A stretch of DNA of 64,000 nt from an uncultured Corynebacterium sp. (GTDB lineage Bacteria > Actinomycetota > Actinomycetes > Mycobacteriales > Mycobacteriaceae): the NCBI RefSeq assembly GCF_946222835.1, contig NZ_CAMIHD010000006.1, positions 53,010 through 117,009 of the forward strand. The letters are read 5' to 3'. Position numbers and translations under genes: made by a program. Under the pieces are notes generated by a model. That model saw nothing but the letters and a program-made list of their open reading frames with translations. It was not told the DNA's origin and ran no database searches. This document shows, one piece after another, positions 54,194 through 62,632 of the stretch; within the stretch, counting starts at the first letter, position 1, and each line of letters begins with the position of its first letter.

Positions 54194-54847
54194 CTAGCCG
54201 CCGAGCACCGCAATCGCTATATGCACCCGGTTGGTGCCATCAATCTTGGCCAGGATGTGCTTCATGTGCGTCTTGACCGTGGTCAGGGAGATGAATAGTT
54301 GCTCGGCAATCTCGGCATTGCTCAGTCCTTGGGCCACCAACTGGGCAATTTCATTTTCGCGCTCGCTCAGCTCGGCCAGCCCGCTGGGCTGAATCATCTC
54401 TTGTTCCGGCTGCGGCGGCGTGGCCGCTAGCCCCACCAGGTTTTCTAACACCTTCGGGCTAAGCTGTTGCTGGCCTTGAGCCGCCGCTCTTACCGACGCC
54501 ACCAGCGCCTCCGGCGCCGTCGTCTTCAACAAGAAGCCCACCGCCCCAGCGCGCAGGGCGTGCAGGATAAATTCGTCGGTATCAAAGGCAGTGAGCATCA
54601 CCACCGGGATATCACGCGCGCCGGCCAGCGAATGCAGCTGCGCTGTCGCCTCAATGCCGTCCATGACCGGCATGCGAATATCCATCAGCACCACATCCGG
54701 CTCCTCGGCCAGGATGAGCTCCACTCCCTCCTTGCCGTTGCCGGCCTCGCCAATGACGCTAATGCCCGGCGCGCCTTCCATGATCATGCGCAGGCCGTGG
54801 CGCAGCAGCGGCTCATCGTCGACGAGCACTACCCGAATCTCACTCAC
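54194..54847 (-). CDS. Response regulator, NarL/FixJ (LuxR) type
   Basis: GTG at 54847 overlaps the kinase stop by four bases (GTGA) and begins VSEIRVVLVDDEPLLRHG. The receiver shows the phosphorylated Asp in VVLMDIRMPVMDG and the conserved Lys in GFLLKTTAPEAL. The LuxR-type helix-turn-helix is LSERENEIAQLVAQGLSNAEIAEQLFISLTTVKTHMKHIL. It is paired with the kinase directly upstream. Target genes unknown. Confidence 0.93.
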   Translation of the reverse strand: MSEIRVVLVDDEPLLRHGLRMIMEGAPGISVIGEAGNGKEGVELILAEEPDVVLMDIRMPVMDGIEATAQLHSLAGARDIPVVMLTAFDTDEFILHALRAGAVGFLLKTTAPEALVASVRAAAQGQQQLSPKVLENLVGLAATPPQPEQEMIQPSGLAELSERENEIAQLVAQGLSNAEIAEQLFISLTTVKTHMKHILAKIDGTNRVHIAIAVLGG

Positions 54848-56055
54848 TTTTCTTCCTTCCTTGGCAGGCGCAGCGTCCACGAGAAGCGTCCTTCCTCGTC
54901 CTGTACCTGCAGCGATCCGCTAACAACACTAGCGCGCTCGCGCATGCCGACGATCCCGTACCCACCACTGTGCACGCCTGTCTTTTCCCCAGTCTGGGCG
55001 GTGGGATTAGACATGGTGATAGACAGGGCGTCGGCAAGCGTGGCAATGGTGATGGTGACCGGCTGCCCCGGTGCATGCTTGCGGGCGTTGGTCAGGCCCT
55101 CCTGGACCGCGCGGTTGAGCGCGTGGCCGGCCATGGTGCTCAGCTCCTCCAGCGATTGCGGCCCCGCGCCCGCCTGGTAGCGCACTTCCACCTCCATGCC
55201 CGCCTGGCGGGAACGCTCCACCAGCGATTCCACGCCCTCGCGCGGATCGATGCGCCCCTCGCTGCGCAGCGAGTGCAACGCCTCGCGCAGATCCCCCACA
55301 GCGGCCTCGGCTTCATCGCGAATCGTGCGCGCGGATTGCCGCGTCTCTTCCGGATCCAGGTCCTTGCGGTAGGCCAACCCGCCGGCGTAGACCGCAATCA
55401 TGCTCAGCCGATGCGAGAGCGTATCGTGCATATCCCGCGCGATCCGGTCGCGTTCTTCCTGCCGCGCAAAATTCTCCCGGGTGGTCATTTCCTCGTGCGT
55501 GAGCTCCGCCTGCGCCTGCAGCGCAATCGTGCGCTCTTTTTGGTTCGAGCGAACCAACCCGACGACTAAAACCACTACTGCTGGGAGGATGATGCCAAGG
55601 AAAAATCCCAGCTTCTCGGGAGCACTAAGCCCTTCGCTTCGAGATAAATCTAGAGTGACCAGCTTCGAGGTCACCATGGCCGCACATACCGACGCCATCC
55701 ACAACCGGCTGCGGCGCGAGGCCGCAGAAAATGCCGCTATATATACCGAGGGGCGGGACTCAGCAATCGACACCGTCGCCGAAATAATGGTTGCGGCTAC
55801 CAACGCGCTGAGCGGTCCGGGCTGCGCGCTGCGCGGGTCACGCTCCCGGGCGGCATGGCGCAAGGCGAAAGGCAGAAGCATCCAGGTGCCGACCATCACC
55901 GCGGCTGTAACAAGCATGCGATTTACTGAGGCATCAGTATCCGCTAGTCGCATCAACGTGACCAGCGTGTCGCCGACGACAACAATTACTGCGATGAGAA
56001 TTTTCTGCCACAGCGGGCGCTTAAGCATCGCGTCGGATTTTCGGAACAACTTCAT
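54844..56055 (-). CDS. Sensor histidine kinase (HisKA_3 type)
   Basis: ATG at 56055 gives 403 residues. Four or five N-terminal membrane helices are followed by a HisKA_3 dimerisation box with the phospho-accepting His in ARDMHDTLSHRLSMI. A HATPase domain follows (LNRAVQEGLTNARKHA, GGYGIVGMRERASVV). No large extracellular sensor is present, so it probably senses membrane or intramembrane signals. It is a paralogue of the kinase at 57.4-58.6 kb and overlaps its regulator by four bases. Confidence 0.92.
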   Translation of the reverse strand: MKLFRKSDAMLKRPLWQKILIAVIVVVGDTLVTLMRLADTDASVNRMLVTAAVMVGTWMLLPFALRHAARERDPRSAQPGPLSALVAATIISATVSIAESRPSVYIAAFSAASRRSRLWMASVCAAMVTSKLVTLDLSRSEGLSAPEKLGFFLGIILPAVVVLVVGLVRSNQKERTIALQAQAELTHEEMTTRENFARQEERDRIARDMHDTLSHRLSMIAVYAGGLAYRKDLDPEETRQSARTIRDEAEAAVGDLREALHSLRSEGRIDPREGVESLVERSRQAGMEVEVRYQAGAGPQSLEELSTMAGHALNRAVQEGLTNARKHAPGQPVTITIATLADALSITMSNPTAQTGEKTGVHSGGYGIVGMRERASVVSGSLQVQDEEGRFSWTLRLPRKEEK

Positions 56056-56121
56056 AACGCGCTCCAGTCTAAGCCGCCCCGCCGCACCTGCGGTATCCCC
56101 CACAGGGAGGATTCTCCGGCC

Positions 56122-56787
56122 TCAGCCGCGCGCCTCTAAGACCATAATTGCGATGTGCACACGGCTGGTGCCGCCGATCTTTTTCAAAATATGCTGCATA
56201 TGCGACTTCACCGTCGCCATGGACACCACCAGTTGGTCGGCGATGTCTTGATTATTCAAGCCTTGGGCCACCAGCCCGGCGATTTCCCGCTCGCGGGAGC
56301 TTAAAGTGGCAAGCCGGGCGCGGGCGGTGCGAGTGTGGTGTGATTGGGCGTCGGAAAGCGTGGGGCTTTGCAGGCCTACCAGCTTGTCGACGACCTGCGG
56401 GCTCAACAACGGCTGCCCCGCCGCGGCCGCGCGCACGGCCGCCATGAGCGATTCCGGCGGCGTTGACTTGAGCAAGAACCCAGCCGCCCCGGCGCGCAGG
56501 GCCCGCAAAATAAAGGAATCGGTATCAAAGGCCGTAAGCATGATTATCGGCACGGCGTGGACCGACAGAATCTTCTCCACGGCCGCGATGCCATCCATGA
56601 CCGGCATACGAATATCCATTAGCACCACATCGGGCTGCGTATCGAGCACGGTAGCCACCGCGTCCCGGCCATTGCTCGCCTCGGCCACGACCTCGATATC
56701 GGGAGCATTAGACAGCAACAGGCGCAGCCCGCTGCGGACAAGGTCCTCGTCATCAACGAGCACTACACGCAGGGCATCGGCCATCAT
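56122..56787 (-). CDS. Response regulator, NarL/FixJ (LuxR) type, second copy
   Basis: ATG at 56787 overlaps the stop of the upstream membrane-protein gene by four bases. The 221-residue product has VVLMDIRMPVMDGIAAVEKIL, the GFLLKSTPPESLMAAVRAAAAGQ switch region and a LuxR-type HTH (LSSREREIAGLVAQGLNNQDIADQLVVSMATVKSHMQHIL). It closely resembles the regulator at 54.2 kb, so the two systems arose by duplication. An ATG one codon later is possible. Confidence 0.93.
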   Translation of the reverse strand: MMADALRVVLVDDEDLVRSGLRLLLSNAPDIEVVAEASNGRDAVATVLDTQPDVVLMDIRMPVMDGIAAVEKILSVHAVPIIMLTAFDTDSFILRALRAGAAGFLLKSTPPESLMAAVRAAAAGQPLLSPQVVDKLVGLQSPTLSDAQSHHTRTARARLATLSSREREIAGLVAQGLNNQDIADQLVVSMATVKSHMQHILKKIGGTSRVHIAIMVLEARG

Positions 56788-57395
56788 GCTTCCTTTCCCA
56801 CCGGCTGATTCCACCGCGCGCGCCAAAACTTCGACGCGACGGGCGTATACGCCACTGTAAGCGCCACGAAGATCGCCAGTACTACCGGCACTATCTTGGC
56901 GTGGCCCGCCACTACGGCGTTAAGGAACGAGGGCACGAGAATATCGTTTAACTTTTCGAAGAATTTCGGGAAAAAGTCGATGACTAGAGTGGCCGCAATG
57001 AATGTCAGCGCAGTCTGCAGGAGCAACGTCCATAAGTTCACCCGATGCAGGCGCTTATCGACGTCCACCTTCCCCACCGCCGCAAACATCACCCTTGCTC
57101 CTTGTCCGCGAAACTCCGGAACGATGTAACCACGGCGCTCATGTAACTCGACGCGATCTGCGTCTTCGGGAGCATTATCATCGCTATTTCCGCGCAGGAA
57201 TTCCACGCTATAGGCCGAGTCATCGGTGTCGATATAGCTGAGCTTGCGCGTAGTGCCGTCGACCGTAGAAGTAAAAAGGCTGCGCGTGGAATCCAAGTAC
57301 TTTCCGGTCCACCCCTCGCGCTCCGTGGTCTCTTCCAAGTCGATGCGCATAAGTCCGTAATCGGGATGGCGCAATTGCCAACTCATTGCGCTCAT
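56784..57395 (-). CDS. Membrane protein inserted in a two-component operon
   Basis: The 203-residue protein has a beta-rich N-terminal domain of about 115 residues (WQLRHPDYGLMRIDLEETTEREGW ... RGYIVPEFRGQGARVMF). Two C-terminal helices follow (LWTLLLQTALTFIAATLVIDFF and IVPVVLAIFVALTVAYTPV). Its start overlaps the kinase stop and its stop overlaps the regulator start, each by four bases. That tight packing suggests an accessory sensor or modulator of this kinase. The family is unrecognised. The sister kinase-regulator pair lacks this gene. Confidence 0.7.
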   Translation of the reverse strand: MSAMSWQLRHPDYGLMRIDLEETTEREGWTGKYLDSTRSLFTSTVDGTTRKLSYIDTDDSAYSVEFLRGNSDDNAPEDADRVELHERRGYIVPEFRGQGARVMFAAVGKVDVDKRLHRVNLWTLLLQTALTFIAATLVIDFFPKFFEKLNDILVPSFLNAVVAGHAKIVPVVLAIFVALTVAYTPVASKFWRARWNQPVGKEA

Positions 57396-58612
57396 TGTGT
57401 GGCCTCCTTGTGCGCCAGTGGTAGCAGGATGCTCCAGCTAAATTCCTCACCTTCTTCGCCGACGTGGACATTCATGCGCCCGCCGGATAGCTCCACACGC
57501 TCGCGCAGTCCCACCAGCCCGTAGCCGCCGGCGCTGGCACCTGCGCGCTCCCCGGCCTTAGCCGCCGAGAGCGGGTTGCGCATCTCGATGCCCACCTCAC
57601 CGGCCACCTCGCGCACCGTAATGCTCACCGGCTGGCCAGCGGCGTGCTTGCGCGCATTGGTCAGGCCTTCCTGTACTGCGCGGTGCACGGCGTGCTGCGC
57701 CATCGTGGATAGCCCAGTAAAAACATCCGGGCTGGCACCGTCCGCGTAGGTCACGGTCACCTCGGCTCCGGCCTCACGCGCGGCCGCGACTAGCTCTTCT
57801 AAGGTGGTGCGCGGATCCTCGGAAAGGTCTTCGCGCAAGGCGCTTAAGACGGTGCGCAAATCTTCTACCGCGTTCTGGGCTTCCGTGCGGATGGTGCGCG
57901 CTGCGTCTGTGAACTCGTCGGGCACGCCCTCGCGCGGATAGCTCAGCGCACCCGCATGGATGGCCACCAGGCTCAAGCGGTGCGAGAGCGAATCGTGCAT
58001 GTCCCGCGCGATATTCTCGCGCTCCTCTTGCCGCGCGCGTTCTACCCTGGCGCGCATCTCTTCGCGATTCATCCGGGCTTCTTGCTCCACCCGCCACCGC
58101 TTTTCGCGCAAATTGGCGCGCTTTTGTCCCACTAATAATCCCGCGACCATCACGACCACAACGAAGATGGCACCAACCCATCCGATATCGTCCCAGGCCA
58201 TATAGGGGTTGAAGCTAGTTTCAATCGCAAACGCCACCACGAAGCACGCCACTGCGGCCACCGAGCGCGAGGTCGAGCGGCGCGAGACCATGGAAATGAA
58301 AGCTACGACTCCACTAGCCGCACCAAAGTAAGAGCTCGACCCCAACAGCACGATGCAACCGGCGATGAAGCTACGGGTGGAGCCGGCATAGTCGACGTCG
58401 GAAAGCTCGCGCGGCTGGTGCTCTAAGGCAAAGGGCAGGGCAATAATAGTCACCACGCCCACCGCAAAGCCGGTGCAGATATAGGGCCCGTACTCCTCAA
58501 ACGACGGCGAGTATTCCTCAATATCGAAGCTCATCAACGCCACGCCGATGAGCCAATTCGCCACTGCACAAGCGGCAACAATTCCCGCCGTGCTCCACTT
58601 CGTTCTGATCAT
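57392..58612 (-). CDS. Sensor histidine kinase (HisKA_3 type), second copy
   Basis: The 406-residue protein has five or six membrane helices. The HisKA_3 box holds His in ARDMHDSLSHRLSLVAIHAG, followed by the HATPase region VHRAVQEGLTNARKHA and SAGGYGLVGLRERVELSGG. It is the first gene of a kinase, membrane-protein, regulator operon with four-base overlaps. It is paralogous to the kinase at 54.8 kb. Signal unknown. Confidence 0.92.
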   Translation of the reverse strand: MIRTKWSTAGIVAACAVANWLIGVALMSFDIEEYSPSFEEYGPYICTGFAVGVVTIIALPFALEHQPRELSDVDYAGSTRSFIAGCIVLLGSSSYFGAASGVVAFISMVSRRSTSRSVAAVACFVVAFAIETSFNPYMAWDDIGWVGAIFVVVVMVAGLLVGQKRANLREKRWRVEQEARMNREEMRARVERARQEERENIARDMHDSLSHRLSLVAIHAGALSYPREGVPDEFTDAARTIRTEAQNAVEDLRTVLSALREDLSEDPRTTLEELVAAAREAGAEVTVTYADGASPDVFTGLSTMAQHAVHRAVQEGLTNARKHAAGQPVSITVREVAGEVGIEMRNPLSAAKAGERAGASAGGYGLVGLRERVELSGGRMNVHVGEEGEEFSWSILLPLAHKEATQ

Positions 58613-58654
58613 GGCCTAAAGCTTAAGCCCATGGCCATAATCCCTAGGGATGAA

Positions 58655-60031
58655 TTATTCTTGCACCCCGGCCGCATCGCGCATGGCCTTCGTCTGTGCA
58701 GACGGATGCTCGTTTTCGGTGGCCAAGCGCTCAAAGGCCACGGCCGCCAGCGCTGCGGCCTGCATGCCCAGCACCGAGTCATCGAAACGCATCATCGGCG
58801 AATGATTCCACTCGCGCTGATTTTCGGGCTTTTCCGGATTGGCCGTGCCCATCCACATAAACGTGCCCGGCACCTGCGCGAGGACGTAACCGAAGTCTTC
58901 AGAAGCCATCATTGGGGCATCAAAAGGCTGGACGTTTTCGGTGCCAAACATCTGGCTCCACAAGGTGGCAGCGAACTGATTTTCTCGCGGATTCGTCTTG
59001 GTGGTCGGGTACAAAACCTCGAAATCCACCTGTGCGGTGCACCGGTGCGAAGCAGCGACGGAACTGGAGACCTCCGTAATCATCTGCCGCACGGCGTCGA
59101 TCTTCTCATCGCGCAGCACGCGCACCGTAGCGCCCAAGGCCGCGCGCTCCGGGATGGCATTATACGCGCCGTCTCCCGCCCACAGGTTGGTCACGGTAAT
59201 CACGATGGGCTCGAGCGCATCGAAGCGGCGGGTCAGCGCGGTCTGCAAAGACATCTGAATCTCCGCCAGCGCCGCCACCGGGTCGATGGCATCGTGCGGG
59301 CGGGAGCCATGCCCGCCTTTGCCCAGCACCGTAATGGTCAGGTTGGACGAGCTAGCCATCATCGGGCCTGGCACATAGTGGAAAGTGCCGCGGTCCTGCG
59401 GGCCGACGTGGAGGCCGTAGGCGGCGATGGGGCGTCGGCCAGCGGCGTCGAGCACGCCCTCCTCAATCATGGGCAGCGCGCCGCCTGGCCCCTCCTCGCC
59501 GGGCTGGAACATAAAGGTGACATCGCCGTGCAGCTCCTCGCGGTGCTCGCACAGAATCCGCGCCGCGCCCACCAGTCCGGCGGTGTGCAGGTCGTGGCCG
59601 CAGGCGTGCATATACCCATTCGTCGAGGCAAACGGGCTGCCGGTCTGCTCACGCACTTCGAGGGCGTCCATGTCCGCGCGCAAAAGCACCGACACCGGCC
59701 GCTCGCCGCGCTGGCCGCCGCGCAGCACGGCCACCACCGAGCTCAGATCCTGGCCCACGTGGATCTCCAGCGGTAGGCCTTCGAGTGCTTCCAGGACCTT
59801 CTTCTGCGTGCGCGGCAAATCCAGGCCGATTTCCGGGTTGCGGTGCAGGTCGCGGCGGAAGTTCTGCAGCTCTTCGAGCATCTCCTCGCCCATTTCCTGA
59901 AAGACCTCGGTGGCCATCCGCTCGCCAATGCGCGCCCGCGTGACCGGCAGGGGCGGCAGCTGCTGAGCCTGGCGCGGCGCGGCCAGACGTCCGGGGGTGG
60001 TGGGGCGAATGCGCTTGGTCGGGTCAGTCAT
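58655..60031 (-). CDS. M20-family amidohydrolase (aminoacylase/hippurate hydrolase-like)
   Basis: ATG at 60031 follows AAAGGAG. The 458-residue protein begins with a helical leader. The M20D core follows: NFRRDLHRNPEIGL, the metal motif YMHACGHDLHTAG, MFQPGEEGPGGA with the catalytic Glu, and the dimerisation region GKGGHGSRPHDAIDPV. A further metal ligand lies in MMASEDFGYVL. It removes acyl groups from N-acyl amino acids or related amides. Homologues in axillary Corynebacterium (AgaA) release odorants from N-acylglutamines, but other M20D enzymes have different substrates. It lies 42 bases upstream of the kinase operon on the same strand. Confidence 0.9.
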   Translation of the reverse strand: MTDPTKRIRPTTPGRLAAPRQAQQLPPLPVTRARIGERMATEVFQEMGEEMLEELQNFRRDLHRNPEIGLDLPRTQKKVLEALEGLPLEIHVGQDLSSVVAVLRGGQRGERPVSVLLRADMDALEVREQTGSPFASTNGYMHACGHDLHTAGLVGAARILCEHREELHGDVTFMFQPGEEGPGGALPMIEEGVLDAAGRRPIAAYGLHVGPQDRGTFHYVPGPMMASSSNLTITVLGKGGHGSRPHDAIDPVAALAEIQMSLQTALTRRFDALEPIVITVTNLWAGDGAYNAIPERAALGATVRVLRDEKIDAVRQMITEVSSSVAASHRCTAQVDFEVLYPTTKTNPRENQFAATLWSQMFGTENVQPFDAPMMASEDFGYVLAQVPGTFMWMGTANPEKPENQREWNHSPMMRFDDSVLGMQAAALAAVAFERLATENEHPSAQTKAMRDAAGVQE

Positions 60032-60074
60032 GGGAAGCTCCTTTTTCTCGCTTTCGCATTCGAGGGTACCGCAG

Positions 60075-60137
60075 GTTATCCACAGGCCGCTGGGCGGGTT
60101 CGGGGTTGGTGTGACGGGTGGGGCGAGTTATCCACAG
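60075..60137. repeat. Direct pair of DnaA-box-like sequences
   Basis: GTTATCCACAG occurs at 60075-60085 and 60127-60137 in the same orientation, just upstream of the HNH-endonuclease fragment. The same core occurs as an inverted pair at 24.1 kb. Confidence 0.65.
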
Positions 60138-60189
60138 GCTGGCTCGGATGGGCTACCCCGGTCTTGCGGGGTACCTTAGGCTCACCGGC

Positions 60190-60576
60190 ATGACCCGCTT
60201 GCAGGACTACGCCCGCCAACTTGCCTCGCCGATGGAGCTTCTCGGCGAGGTCTCTGGCGTGCGCGAGGCGGATCTGCGCCGCCTGGGCCTGCCCCGGCAG
60301 GAAGTTCGCAGCCTGCTCGCGCTTGCCGACGTCTACTTTGGCCCCACTCCCTTCACCCGCCGGCAGCGCTCGTGCCGGGCAACCAAGCACTGCTTGGCGA
60401 CGTTGAAGATCATTGAAAAGTACGTCTCCCGCACCAAATCCAAGCGGGACGCGTGGGCGCTGCGCGCTGAATTATGCGCGACCGACCAGGACGTGGAGCG
60501 GCTCGCGCGCACGCGGTTGAAAGAGATGTATCCGCCGCGACAGCCGCGACGTGGTGCGCTCACTGATTACTCATAG
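60190..60576 (+). pseudogene. N-terminal fragment of a 13E12-type HNH endonuclease
   Basis: The frame beginning MTRLQDYARQLASPMELLGEVSGVREADL, then LLALADVYFGPTPFTRRQRSCRATKH and RDAWALRAELCATD, matches the N-terminal part of the corynebacterial DUF222/HNH family (13E12-repeat type). Homology stops around MYPPRQPRRG, near 60545, where the next element begins. The HNH domain is absent, so the gene is truncated by a junction with replicase DNA. Confidence 0.6.
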
Positions 60577-61657
60577 CGTCGGGCCGGCATGGGTTGGAAT
60601 CAACCCAACTAACGGCAAAGCCCAGTTCATCTGGCTTATTGACCCTGTCTACGCTGACCGTAACGGTAAATCTGCGCAGATGAATCTTCTTGCAGCAACT
60701 ACGCGTGTGCTGGGTGAGCTTTTAGACCATGATCCGCACTTTGCCCATCGCTTTAGCCGAAACCCGTTCTACACAGGCAAGGCCCCTACCGCCTATCGTT
60801 GGTATAGGCAGCACAACCGGGTGATGCGTCTTGGAGACTTGATAAAGCAGGTAAGGGAGATGGCAGGACACGACCAGTTCAACCCCACCCCACGCCAACA
60901 ATTTTCCTCTGGCCGCGAACTCATCAACGCGGTCAAGACCCGCCGCGAAGAAGCCCAGGCATTTAAAGCACTCGCCCAGGACGTAGACGCGGAAATCGCC
61001 GGTGGACTCGACCAGTACGACCCGGAGTTAATCGATGGTGTGCGTGTGCTCTGGATTGCCCAAGGAACCGCAGCACGCGACGAAACAGCCTTTAGACATG
61101 CGCTTAAAACTGGCCACCGCTTGCGCCAGCAAGGCCAACGCCTGACAGACGCGGCGATCATCGACGCCTATGAGCATGCCTACAACGTCGCACATACCCA
61201 CGGCGGTGCAGGACGCGACAACGAGATGCCGCCGATGCGCGACCGCCAGACCATGGCTAGGCGCGTGCGCGGGTATGTCACCCAGTCCAAGAGCGAGGCC
61301 TACAGCGGCTCTAGCACGCCAGGTAAAGCCACGAGCAGCGAACGCAAAGCACTAGCCACCATGGGACGCAGAGGCGGCAAGAAAGCAGCAGAACGCTGGA
61401 AAACAGACCCCGAGGGCAAATATGCGCAGGAACGCCGTGCGACTTTGTCCGCTGCGAATAATCGACGTACTGCCACAGGAAAGAGTAACGCATTCAGAAT
61501 CGCAGCTTTCTTTGCTGATACCTTTGGCCAGACCGGTCAATACCCGTCTATTCCTGATGCTATGGAAGAGTTCGGTGTATCGAGACCGACGGTAAACCGG
61601 GCTTTAAGGATGGCAGGTATATCTCTCCCCAGAGGACGGACTAAGTTACCAAAATAA
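60551..61657 (+). pseudogene. 5'-truncated plasmid replication initiator
   Basis: The 368-residue frame contains the replicase-type segment VGPAWVGINPTNGKAQFIWLIDPVYADRNG, FYTGKAPTAYRWYRQHNRVM, a primase-C-terminal-like middle part, and a C-terminal helix-turn-helix (FGVSRPTVNRALRMAGISLPRGR). These are features of theta-type Rep proteins of corynebacterial plasmids. The N-terminal catalytic part before this is missing, because it is fused at about 60545 to the HNH fragment. A second, diverged copy of the region from MRDRQTMARR starts at 63823. Confidence 0.7.
61235..61405 (+). repeat. Segment repeated at the right edge
   Basis: This part of the replicase, from ATGCGCGACCGCCAGACC on, is repeated with many third-position differences at 63823-64000. 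The protein segment is conserved (PGKATSSERKALATMGRR), which is typical of diverged alleles of the same family. Confidence 0.8.
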
Positions 61658-61764
61658 ATGTGTCACGCCATAAGCAATATACGGTTCCCCTGCCGCTAGG
61701 CAGTTAGATAAAACCTCACTTGAAGAAAACCTTGGAGAAGCAGGGCAGCTTATATGTTTTTAAC

Positions 61765-61902
61765 ATGAATTCTTCTGCTCTCCTAGACCGTGCAACCATT
61801 CGCCATAACCGCACCGAATTCAAGGTGCGCTGGCTTGCCTATATTGAGGAATGGAAAGCAGAAAACCGACCGGCCATTGAATCAAGCCATGACCAAAATT
61901 AG
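61765..61902 (+). pseudogene. N-terminal remnant of a methylase/restriction-type gene
   Basis: MNSSALLDRATIRHNRTEFKV and the following RWLAYIEEWKAENRPA resemble the N-terminus of large MmeI-like DNA methyltransferases, which normally continue with a 'FWSDLLRCF' helix. The frame ends right after SHDQN, so only 45 residues remain. It is followed by a hairpin. I regard it as a decayed fragment; the identification rests on a short match. Confidence 0.4.
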
Positions 61903-61916
61903 CCCAACGCCTTTCG

Positions 61917-61951
61917 AATAGGCCGCACTCATGTCGCGGGTGCGGCCTATT
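61917..61951. terminator. Hairpin after the methylase remnant
   Basis: AATAGGCCGCAC (61917-61928) pairs perfectly with GTGCGGCCTATT (61940-61951) over an 11-base loop. No T run follows, so it may instead be a plasmid structural element. Confidence 0.45.
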
Positions 61952-61960
61952 GTCGAGACC

Positions 61961-62203
61961 ATGAGCTTCCTTACCGAGTACAACGAACCCCGCGAGTTGT
62001 CCGTGATTGATACATCTGCGGTCAAGATGGAGGGGGACTGCTATGAGGTAGCCGGGGCACTGCGCGCTGCCGCTCGCTTCCTCGAAGTCCTCAACCAACT
62101 ACCGGGCACTCCCGCAGTGCGTGACTGGCAGGGCGATGCGGACGAGTTGATGAATATTGCTGATGCGCTCACCGATGATGCCGCAGCCGACTTCGCCGAC
62201 TAG
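61961..62203 (+). CDS. Small acidic hypothetical protein, plasmid-type
   Basis: The 80-residue product (MSFLTEYNEPRELSVIDTSAV, EGDCYEVAGALRAAARFLEVLNQ, GDADELMNIADAL) is acidic and mostly helical. An upstream ATG at 61931 falls in the loop of the preceding hairpin, so I prefer 61961. No known domain. Location in a patchwork of plasmid fragments suggests a plasmid accessory gene. Confidence 0.45.
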   Translation: MSFLTEYNEPRELSVIDTSAVKMEGDCYEVAGALRAAARFLEVLNQLPGTPAVRDWQGDADELMNIADALTDDAAADFAD

Positions 62204-62632
62204 GACGCACAGAACTAATTACTCGCTCCAGTTGCGGAACCACGTCGCGTGGTTATGCTCTTGGTTAGTCAGTAGTGCTGGCAAGGGGGGCTTAATTATT
62301 CACCTCCGAGAAAGCTCTACTTGCCCCGGAGGTCGGGCGGCGTTCGCAATTGTCCATCACGGCTCCTTAACGCTTGGCTCTTTAGTGCTGCCGCGGAAGT
62401 CGCGTGTGCGACTTCCTTGCCCCGTGTCTCTGTCATGTCCTGGCGTTCACAATCGTGGCTAGAGATTGCCTGACACGACCAAACCCGCCGAGGGTTCGGC
62501 GGGTTTTCAATGCTGACCTCCCCCCGACGGGTGCTTAGGCGCTCTAGGTTATGAGACCTTTGCACTAAACCGCAACCAGCTTCGAGACATTTGATTTGGT
62601 TCGTGCCAACTGTGAACGAATCGAGGGAACGA
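62204..62632. other. Non-coding stretch with three hairpins
   Basis: No convincing gene is present. Hairpins occur at 62302-62333 (ACCTCCG with CGGAGGT), 62395-62416 (GGAAGTCGC with GCGACTTCC, GTGT loop) and 62481-62506 (terminator). The arrangement could be a structured RNA or the 3' untranslated part of the secreted-protein gene on the minus strand. Confidence 0.4.
62481..62506. terminator. Bidirectional intrinsic terminator
   Basis: AAACCCGCCGA (62481-62491) pairs perfectly with TCGGCGGGTTT (62496-62506), followed by TTC on the plus strand and TTTGG on the minus. It can end the minus-strand secreted-protein transcript, about 125 bases past its stop. Confidence 0.7.
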
